A stretch of DNA of 21,366 nt. Source: a virus. Position numbers and translations under genes: made by a program. Each line of letters starts with the position of its first letter. Position 1 is the stretch's first letter. Below are positions 9,264 to 14,947 of this stretch, one piece after another. The stretch lies in the IMG/VR virus record IMGVR_UViG_3300042731_005296, positions 1 to 21,366 of that record, one strand, 5' to 3'. The notes beneath the pieces were generated by a model. That model saw nothing but the letters and a program-made list of their open reading frames with translations, ran no database searches and had not been told where the DNA came from.

Positions 9264-9266
9264 TCA

Positions 9267-10787
9267 CTATTCTCCAGTATTTTTACCCAAGTTTTTCTGT
9301 AAGCCATTTTTAACAACTTCACAATACATAATATGGTCATCATAATTAATACGATGGTGAATAGAAGTCACCAAATATCTTCCCGTTAAAATCTCATCAT
9401 ATATATCCGTGGCATCGTTAGTGAGTTTTTCTCCAACGGATGGATACAGAATATCAATAGCAACACCAACTTCTATATCAGTCCGACCTGGGATTGTTAT
9501 TTCAAAAGTAAACTGTTCGAATCCCGCCAGATAAGCAGATCTTAAATTTGGTTGGACCATGCCATCCAGATTAGTACCCTGTACATATGTGTCGTTTGCG
9601 GGGGTAGTTTCAAACGCGCTAGAATCTGTTGCGTTATATGTCATTGCTTTGTCGCCAAACAGATTTAAATCAGTAGTGCACCACTTTCTTCTGGCAAGTG
9701 GATTTGGGGCAACGTTGTATGGTACGGGTGAACCAACACCAGTGCGTAAGTAATCTTGAAAATTTTTCCGCAAGTCGTAAGTAGACTCTCTTACTTTCTT
9801 CAAAGTAAAATCATACATGCTTGCAGAGTTTGCAAGTGCGCCAGAATTGTACGATCTCAACACGTCTATCCTTGAGGGAACTTTCATTTCTGTAATACGC
9901 ATATAGTTTTTCGGCAGAGCATTGCCATAATAAGCGCTAGACCCATCCGTGTTTAGCGCACGTGTTGGAAAATCTCTAATTGACTCTGGTACATAAGCGT
10001 ACATGTCAAAAGGTGATCGTGTCCCTGCCATGGTTTCAAGCGACGAAAAATAGAATGCCTTGTTCGATTCATAAAAAAGATATGAAGGGCTTTTCTGTGT
10101 ATTACCTTTAGTTTTTCTGGCAAGGTATGCCATGTTTTGAAATGGTGACCAAAAGTTAGACACATATGTAATATTGCGATTGTGCTTGCCGTTAGTATCC
10201 GTGTCAGTAATAACAAGTGAAGTTACATTGTCACCACTGCCAGATCCAGATGCGGCTGGAATCACCACTCTTTCTAATCTGGAACCAGAATTATTTTCTT
10301 TTTGTATGTGTTGATCATATATTTGTTTTGCAAGCTTTGCGGTGTCATCAGAGAACCTTTTTGTAATATTTGTAGTTTTGTCCCTGAAAGTTTCCAGTGA
10401 AGTAAAATGTAGTTTATAAAAAGCTTCACGGTCTGTGTTGAGAACAACGTCACTAATTTTATACAACTGAAAAGATTTGTATATCATGTTCTCTGGTGAA
10501 GCCATGTCTAATTGATTTGTTCTCAATTTGATTGTTATAACTTCTGTTCCATATATTGGAAATTTTTCAAGAGCGTTGATTGCATCTGTTATAACAAGGT
10601 TGCCGTACATGGTTGGCGTATAGACATCCTCATAAAGATTTATTTCAGTTACCATCGCCTTAAGATCAAAAATAGCACCTTCACCATTGCTTGTGGACTC
10701 AGATGTATTCAGTGGTTGAAAAAGTAAAACTTCTTCTATGACTGTTTCACCAGCAATACCACGGCTTTCTGAAATAGTAGCAGGCAT
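9267..10787 (-). CDS. 27: Baseplate hub protein gp27-like
   Basis: The product is most likely the trimeric hub ring that joins the tail tube to the gp5 spike. It is longer than T4 gp27 (506 against 391 residues), as I would expect in marine T4-like phages. Supporting features are the N-terminal domain with YEDVYTPTMYGNLVITDAIN and PIYGTEVITIKL (about 50-90), the YKISDVVLNTDREAFYKLHF strand pair (about 108-127), and a C-terminal region ending in GRYLVTSIHHRINYDDHIMY (about 465-485), a common ending for gp27/gpD-like hub proteins. The ATG overlaps the gp53 stop as TAATG. Its place immediately before the gp5-like spike supports the call. Confidence 0.85.
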   Translation of the reverse strand: MPATISESRGIAGETVIEEVLLFQPLNTSESTSNGEGAIFDLKAMVTEINLYEDVYTPTMYGNLVITDAINALEKFPIYGTEVITIKLRTNQLDMASPENMIYKSFQLYKISDVVLNTDREAFYKLHFTSLETFRDKTTNITKRFSDDTAKLAKQIYDQHIQKENNSGSRLERVVIPAASGSGSGDNVTSLVITDTDTNGKHNRNITYVSNFWSPFQNMAYLARKTKGNTQKSPSYLFYESNKAFYFSSLETMAGTRSPFDMYAYVPESIRDFPTRALNTDGSSAYYGNALPKNYMRITEMKVPSRIDVLRSYNSGALANSASMYDFTLKKVRESTYDLRKNFQDYLRTGVGSPVPYNVAPNPLARRKWCTTDLNLFGDKAMTYNATDSSAFETTPANDTYVQGTNLDGMVQPNLRSAYLAGFEQFTFEITIPGRTDIEVGVAIDILYPSVGEKLTNDATDIYDEILTGRYLVTSIHHRINYDDHIMYCEVVKNGLQKNLGKNTGE

Positions 10788-11296
10788 TATCGTGAAAGAC
10801 TCGATTGAAATGAACTAACGAATTCTGGAATTGCTTCAGTTTTTAACACAAGAATTTGTGATTTATCTGAATTGACTTCTGATTCATAATCCCAATTTGT
10901 AATAGCAATTTGATTCTCACCAACATTGGCATAGTCATAATCAACAATAAAACTGTCTTCATTTATGTAATGGTGAACATCGTTTAGATTAGTCGCTCCA
11001 TATTTCTCGACTGCATACTTATAGAGAACGTCACTTGACATGGGCCATTGTGTGTACGTATTTGTAATATTATTGACCAGCAATAGAATCCAATAAAAAT
11101 CAACAGTGCCATACAATCTATATGAAACTTCATCTGGTGACTCGCCATCTTGAACACGATATGATTCTAATATATTTGAGTTTATAATAGTATCTCTGGG
11201 ATGAGACCGTCTGAAGATATCAGTAAGAATTGCTCTCCTATCGCCGCCGAGAGGATAAATCAAATCTTTTGGAAAGGGACTAAAAAAGTTTGGCAT
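10787..11296 (-). CDS. 53: Baseplate wedge protein gp53-like
   Basis: The 169-residue protein matches the gp53 wedge family, which helps clamp wedges around the hub (T4 gp53 has 196 residues). The diagnostic block is YRVQDGESPDEVSYRLYG followed by FYWILLLVNNI (residues about 46-77), a LysM-like segment in which a short-lived-sounding PDEVSYRLYG helix precedes a Trp-containing strand. The N-terminus (FFSPFPKDLIYPLGG) is also typical. It is linked to both neighbours by one-base TAATG overlaps, so it is probably translated by coupling from the gp48-like gene and passes ribosomes to gp27. Confidence 0.88.
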   Translation of the reverse strand: MPNFFSPFPKDLIYPLGGDRRAILTDIFRRSHPRDTIINSNILESYRVQDGESPDEVSYRLYGTVDFYWILLLVNNITNTYTQWPMSSDVLYKYAVEKYGATNLNDVHHYINEDSFIVDYDYANVGENQIAITNWDYESEVNSDKSQILVLKTEAIPEFVSSFQSSLSR

Positions 11297-12441
11297 TAGA
11301 GACCTCCAACCACAAGAGTTTCTGTGCCACCACTACCATCTGGTCTTGTGCTAGTACCGTCAAGTGCCACTCTGTTCGCGGTAAGAGTTTCAAGTTCAGT
11401 GAACGATAAGTTAATTGTGATCTCAGAAGGAATGCCTTGCGTACCCTTTATGCTTGTGAAAGATTCTGCTCCACCATAAGTTACTTTCATGTCTGTCAGC
11501 GCACAAGAAGAAATTCTATTTACATGTTCATTGACTTTATCGTTGTAGCGATATTCGATATTAAATTCTCCAGGGTATGCTAGAAAGAAACCATCGCTGA
11601 CTCTGGTAGGATGCATGTTTACCTTAAACAAATCCACAATTTGTCTGACCTGTTGATATTCGGCTAGGCTTCTAGGAACAAACTCAAAATTGAATCCAAA
11701 CTTTCTGAAAGCCATGCTAGTAAACAACTGCTCTTTATACGGATTGGCAACCTTTTTTGATGTTGCGGCGACTGCGCCACCAGCATTGACATCAAAACCA
11801 AGTGCTTTCGGCACTGATGCGGCGGCGATCATGGCACTTCTGGCTACGAATTCACCAGCACTTCCAGCGTTGTCAAGAAGAGAATCCATACTCAATCCAG
11901 ACTCTCCGATCTTGCCCATGATTGCACCAATATCCTCTTCATTATAATTAGCAACATATTGTGCAACGATTGGTTGAGGAATGTGTAATTGAATCACGTT
12001 TTGAAGTCTTTCTGTTGCATAAGAATCAGAAACAAGTTCTCCAGCGGCATATCCACCAGCAAGGCCACCCGACAATCCAGCAATTTTCCCGACAAGAGAG
12101 GCACCCGCAAATGTTCCAGCGGCATATGTTCCAAGTGCCGCACCACCAACAGCACCACCAGCACCCAAAACTGCACCAGCGTTATCTGTGGTTAGTCTGG
12201 CTTCTTGTGCATACTGTGCCTCTAGATCGGTTTGGCTTGCCGCAACTGAACGAGAAAAATTGGGATTGCCGTTTTGTGGGCTTCTAGTCACCGCAGACTG
12301 TACGCGACGATTCACAAAGAACACAACAGAATGTGGTGATTTGTCTGTTGGATCTAACGGGTATCTGTGCAAGCTAGGGTAATCTCCACCACCAATCGTG
12401 ACGCCTTGGCGAACATCTAAAACATCTTGTGGGGTTGCCAT
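11296..12441 (-). CDS. 48: Baseplate tail-tube cap/initiator gp48-like
   Basis: This is a gp48/gp54-family protein, which forms the ring linking hub and tail tube. The C-terminal part (about 240-365) has the tube-type pattern FRKFGFNFEFVPRSLAEY, IVDLFKVNMHPT, FFLAYPGEFNIEYRY and a final ITINLSFTELETLT strand. Length is 381 residues (T4 gp48 364, gp54 320). Residues about 88-134 are strikingly Gly/Ala-rich and hydrophobic, like two glycine-zipper segments. AAGG (12455-12452) precedes the ATG by ten bases, and an exact late promoter lies 35 bases upstream, making this the first gene of the long minus-strand operon. gp54 rather than gp48 cannot be excluded. Confidence 0.85.
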   Translation of the reverse strand: MATPQDVLDVRQGVTIGGGDYPSLHRYPLDPTDKSPHSVVFFVNRRVQSAVTRSPQNGNPNFSRSVAASQTDLEAQYAQEARLTTDNAGAVLGAGGAVGGAALGTYAAGTFAGASLVGKIAGLSGGLAGGYAAGELVSDSYATERLQNVIQLHIPQPIVAQYVANYNEEDIGAIMGKIGESGLSMDSLLDNAGSAGEFVARSAMIAAASVPKALGFDVNAGGAVAATSKKVANPYKEQLFTSMAFRKFGFNFEFVPRSLAEYQQVRQIVDLFKVNMHPTRVSDGFFLAYPGEFNIEYRYNDKVNEHVNRISSCALTDMKVTYGGAESFTSIKGTQGIPSEITINLSFTELETLTANRVALDGTSTRPDGSGGTETLVVGGL

Positions 12442-12475
12442 ATATAAGTTACCTTAAGTAATTTATTTTTATATC

Positions 12476-12483
12476 TATTTATA
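12476..12483 (-). promoter_or_regulatory. Late promoter of the minus-strand baseplate operon
   Basis: The minus strand reads TATAAATA, the exact T4 late octamer. With standard spacing +1 falls at 12470, giving a 29-base leader that contains AAGG (12455-12452) before the gp48 ATG. The right-hand base of the octamer is the A of the divergent gp4 start codon, so promoter and gp4 start overlap. Confidence 0.75.
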
Positions 12484-12932
12484 TGGTTTATCGCAAAGAT
12501 TTACACCAAGGACGGTTTATACCACAAAATATTTCCAAATATATTGGCGATTCTCAGAATATTTTCTATCGTTCTGGATATGAACTTAAATTTATGAAGT
12601 GGTGTGACAAAAATCCAGCAGTCCTAGAGTGGGGGTCAGAAGAAATAGTTATCCCATATCGGTCCCCACTTGACAACAGAGTTCATCGATATTTTGTAGA
12701 TTTTTATATAAAAATACAAGAAAAGAATGGTGTAGTGTCCAAATATCTCGTTGAAGTAAAACCATCTCGTTTTGCACAAGAACCCAAAATACCCAAAAGA
12801 AAAACCAAACGCTTTATTGAAGAAGTCAAGCAGTGGGGAGTCAATCAGTCTAAGTGGAAAAGCGCAAAAGAATTTTGTGCAGATCGTGGCTGGAAGTTTA
12901 TAATTGTAACCGAAAAGGAACTTGGCTTATAA
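12483..12932 (+). CDS. 4: Head completion nuclease gp4-like
   Basis: This is a homologue of T4 gp4 (historically 50/65), required to finish DNA-filled heads before tail joining. Recognisable blocks are QGRFIPQNISKYIGD, IFYRSGYELKFMKWCDKNP, VLEWGSEEIVIPYRSPLD and HRYFVDFYI. It has a TnsA/PD-(D/E)xK-type nuclease core with E34, D73 and E91-V-K93 in the expected order. At 149 residues it is the usual size. The only suitable ATG (12483) has no Shine-Dalgarno sequence and lies inside the divergent late promoter; its own promoter is not clear (the nearest candidate is a weak TATATAAG at 12441-12448). It opens the plus-strand virion-assembly operon. Confidence 0.9.
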   Translation: MVYRKDLHQGRFIPQNISKYIGDSQNIFYRSGYELKFMKWCDKNPAVLEWGSEEIVIPYRSPLDNRVHRYFVDFYIKIQEKNGVVSKYLVEVKPSRFAQEPKIPKRKTKRFIEEVKQWGVNQSKWKSAKEFCADRGWKFIIVTEKELGL

Positions 12933-12935
12933 ATA
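12928..12935 (+). promoter_or_regulatory. Exact TATAAATA octamer at the gp4/190-aa gene junction (possible late promoter)
   Basis: The octamer is an exact late-promoter match four bases before the ATG at 12940; standard spacing would put +1 at 12941, one base inside the start codon. It includes the gp4 stop codon (TTA TAA), so chance is a real alternative. A second exact octamer abutting a start without a Shine-Dalgarno sequence (gp25) makes it worth recording. Confidence 0.35.
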
Positions 12936-12939
12936 CAGG

Positions 12940-13512
12940 ATGGAAAAAATATTCGAATCAATTAGAGATGCGGCTGGTGACACTGATCGATCATATCAGT
13001 GGTACATAGCAAACATTAAAAAGCTTGCTGGAAATATTCGCAGTCCTTCTGCCGCATACAGAACAGATCTAGGTGAGCTAACAGGCGTTCTAGAACCTGG
13101 GAATCTCTACATGTATATGTATGATCCCAAGTATAAAAAGAAGCTTCCATATTATGATACGTTTCCTCTGTGTCTACCCTTTAAAGAAGAGAAGGGTGGG
13201 TTCACTGGTTTGAATTTACACTATCTTCCACCTATGTTGAGGGCGCAGTTATTTGGTAAGCTGTTAGAATACACGGACACACCAACACTCATGGAAGATA
13301 CAAAGATTATGGCAAGATGGCAACTGTTGGAAAATTATTCCAAGTTTCCAGAGACAGTTCCAACAGTTAAAAGATATTTGTACAACAATGTAAAATCACG
13401 GTTTTTAAAAATAAACCCACAACACTGGAAGGCATCTATATTTTTACCATTGGCGAATTTTGAGAAAGCTTCTGACCAAATGGTGTGGAGAGAATCAAGG
13501 GATATGCTGTAA
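12940..13512 (+). CDS. Conserved T4-like virion-assembly protein (190 aa; gp2-like DNA end protector possible)
   Basis: The family pattern is familiar from T4-like phages: a short strand GNLYMYMYDPKYKK, then LPYYDTFPLCLPF, then GGFTGLNLHYLPPMLRAQLF, and a helical C-terminal half ending with WKASIFLPLANFEKA and WRESR. I cannot tie it securely to a T4 gene; the place next to gp4 suggests a head- or neck-completion role, and gp2 (DNA end protector, adjacent to gp4 in T4) is one option. The frame is open from a TTG at 12922 overlapping gp4, but ATG 12940 is the better start; the nearest AAGGAA is badly spaced for either. Its stop overlaps the next ATG as TAATG. Confidence 0.75.
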   Translation: MEKIFESIRDAAGDTDRSYQWYIANIKKLAGNIRSPSAAYRTDLGELTGVLEPGNLYMYMYDPKYKKKLPYYDTFPLCLPFKEEKGGFTGLNLHYLPPMLRAQLFGKLLEYTDTPTLMEDTKIMARWQLLENYSKFPETVPTVKRYLYNNVKSRFLKINPQHWKASIFLPLANFEKASDQMVWRESRDML

Positions 13513-14066
13513 TGCCAGAAGAAAGCGCGTTATCACAATTTATTACGGCGGCACGAAAAAAAGACTTTCAAAGAACAGAAAGGTTTCGTGTTGTTATAAC
13601 ACCACCTCTCATTTCTGGTATCGATCCAAACCAGACTAAAGATTTGGCTTTGATGGTCGAAGAGTGTAATATTCCAGGTGTAATTGTTCAAAACAGACCA
13701 GTGAAATATAACAATAGAATTCAATATCAACCAACTGGTATTGATTATTTGGGGCAAGAAGCAACGTTTGTATTTTATTTACAGTCAGATTGGTTGCAAA
13801 GAAATATGATTGAGATGTGGATCAATGCGGTTGTAGATCCACAAACAAGAGAGTTGGCATACAAGAATGATATCGTTGGTGAAATAAAAGTCATTCCAGT
13901 AAAGAGAAGCGCAGTAGATGCCAACACTGGCTATTGCCTTCACAGAGTCATACCACGTACAATCGCGGTAATGCCAATGTCTCAAGGAACAAGTGGTGTC
14001 GCGAGAACCACAGTAACTTTTAGTTTTGATAGCTGGTCATCAGAAAAGATTGACTCAGACGTTTAA
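13512..14066 (+). CDS. Tail-tube-fold protein (gp19-like; possible gp54 tube initiator)
   Basis: Comparison with T4 gp19 shows the same order of elements: FQRTERFRVVITPP near the start, EECNIPGVIVQNRPVKYNNR, a FVFYLQSDWLQRNMIEMW strand-helix, DIVGEIKVI, then the tube-type ending RTIAVMPMSQGTSG..TVTFSFDSW. It has 184 residues from the ATG at 13512; an upstream ATG at 13485 is less likely because 13512 shares its A with the preceding stop (TAATG) and has AAGGGA upstream. The main tube gene normally sits beside the sheath gene, which is absent here, so a baseplate-proximal tube initiator (gp54 role) is my preferred reading. The fold is more certain than the exact role. Confidence 0.75.
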   Translation: MPEESALSQFITAARKKDFQRTERFRVVITPPLISGIDPNQTKDLALMVEECNIPGVIVQNRPVKYNNRIQYQPTGIDYLGQEATFVFYLQSDWLQRNMIEMWINAVVDPQTRELAYKNDIVGEIKVIPVKRSAVDANTGYCLHRVIPRTIAVMPMSQGTSGVARTTVTFSFDSWSSEKIDSDV

Positions 14067-14080
14067 GGAGAAAGTACACT

Positions 14081-14770
14081 ATGTCATTACCACAGATTAT
14101 GCACCCGAAGTTTGAAATTGAAATACCTTCAACAAAAGAAATTTTTGAAGCAAGACCGTTTTTGGTTAAAGAAGAAAAGATTTTGATCATGGCAAATAGC
14201 TCAGACGATTCAAAAGAAATGATTCGGGCATGTGCACAGATTGTGACCAATTGCACGTTTGGAAACTTAGATGCATCTAAGCTGACAATTTTTGATTTGC
14301 AACATGTGTTCCTACAAATTAAGTGTGAGGCATCTGGATCAAAACAGGACTTTACTTTGACGTGTGGTGCATGTGACGACACGATTGATTATCAACTAGA
14401 TTTAAAATCCCTTGAAATTAAAAACCTAGAAAATGTAAATAATAATAAAATCAAGGCAGATGAATCAACAGTTTTGTTTTTACAATATCCAAATGCAATG
14501 GATCTTGTGCGGCACGATGATGATGAAACAATGTTGGTGGCATCTGCAATAAAAGAAATTCACCATCATGACGAAGTGTTTACACTAGAGAATGAAACAA
14601 TCGAAGAGATTTTAAGTTTTATTGATAACCTTCCAATCACTGCGCTGGATCAAATTAAAGAATTCTTTTTGAATTCACCGTATATGGAACACATAGTTGA
14701 ATACACATGTAAGGGTTGTGACAAGAGTAACGTTGTCTCAATTAATGGGTACGAAAATTTTTTCGCTTAA
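14081..14770 (+). CDS. 26: Baseplate hub assembly protein gp26-like (tail assembly chaperone role)
   Basis: The 229-residue protein matches the T4 gp26 family (208 residues), needed for hub assembly but not a major part of the finished tail. The N-terminus LPSTKE-like IPSTKEIFEARPFLVKEEKI is the characteristic block. Two CxxC pairs, C95/C98 and C210/C213, could bind one zinc; this is inference. AAGGAG precedes the ATG. The last codons read GAA AAT TTT TTC GCT TAA, two overlapping canonical -1 slippery heptamers just before the stop, so a fraction of ribosomes may continue into the gp51-like frame and make a 287-residue fusion. It is followed by the tape-measure candidate, the normal position of tail assembly chaperones. 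Confidence 0.85.
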   Translation: MSLPQIMHPKFEIEIPSTKEIFEARPFLVKEEKILIMANSSDDSKEMIRACAQIVTNCTFGNLDASKLTIFDLQHVFLQIKCEASGSKQDFTLTCGACDDTIDYQLDLKSLEIKNLENVNNNKIKADESTVLFLQYPNAMDLVRHDDDETMLVASAIKEIHHHDEVFTLENETIEEILSFIDNLPITALDQIKEFFLNSPYMEHIVEYTCKGCDKSNVVSINGYENFFA

Positions 14771-14795
14771 CTCTTTCTCAAGATAGCTTGGAGAA
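14755..14795 (+). promoter_or_regulatory. Candidate programmed -1 ribosomal frameshift signal
   Basis: In the gp26 frame the heptamers A-AAT-TTT (14755-14761) and T-TTT-TTC (14758-14764) are both of X-XXY-YYZ form. The zero-frame stop is 14768-14770. A hairpin follows ten bases after the second heptamer: TTCTCAAG (14775-14782) pairs with CTTgGAGAA (14787-14795) across loop ATAG, eight pairs with one bulged G. Slipping at either heptamer gives the same protein. No measured efficiency is available. Confidence 0.6.
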
Positions 14796-14943
14796 CTTTT
14801 TTAAAACAAATTTTTTACTGGTTCATGAACACAACTACTCAGTAGAATCAATAGAAAATATGATACCTTGGGAAAGAGAAGTTACAGTAAACATGTTGTT
14901 AACGCATTTAAGAAACAAGGCAGAAAAAAATAAGTTAAGGTAA
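14764..14943 (+). CDS. gp51/gpT-like C-terminal frame, reached by -1 frameshift or an internal TTG start
   Basis: This short frame lies -1 relative to gp26 and is open from 14746 to the TAA at 14941-14943. It encodes SLENFFKTNFLLVHEHNYS, then IENMIPWEREVTVNMLL, a conserved-looking domain like the C-terminal (T) parts of frameshifted tail assembly chaperones and short gp51-like proteins next to gp26. It has no convincing own start: the first candidates are a TTG at 14788 with little ribosome site and an ATG at 14860 that would cut the domain in half. By frameshift it adds 59 residues to residue 228 of gp26. Its end holds the AAGG for the tape-measure gene, which begins four bases after the stop. 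Confidence 0.65.
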   Translation, partial: RLTLSQDSLENFFKTNFLLVHEHNYSVESIENMIPWEREVTVNMLLTHLRNKAEKNKLR

Positions 14944-14947
14944 AAAA

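Noticed and set aside
12922-12939. TTG start for the 190-aa gene overlapping the gp4 end
   Set aside because: The AAGGA is only two bases from the TTG, too close; ATG 12940 is preferred, although its own ribosome site is poor.
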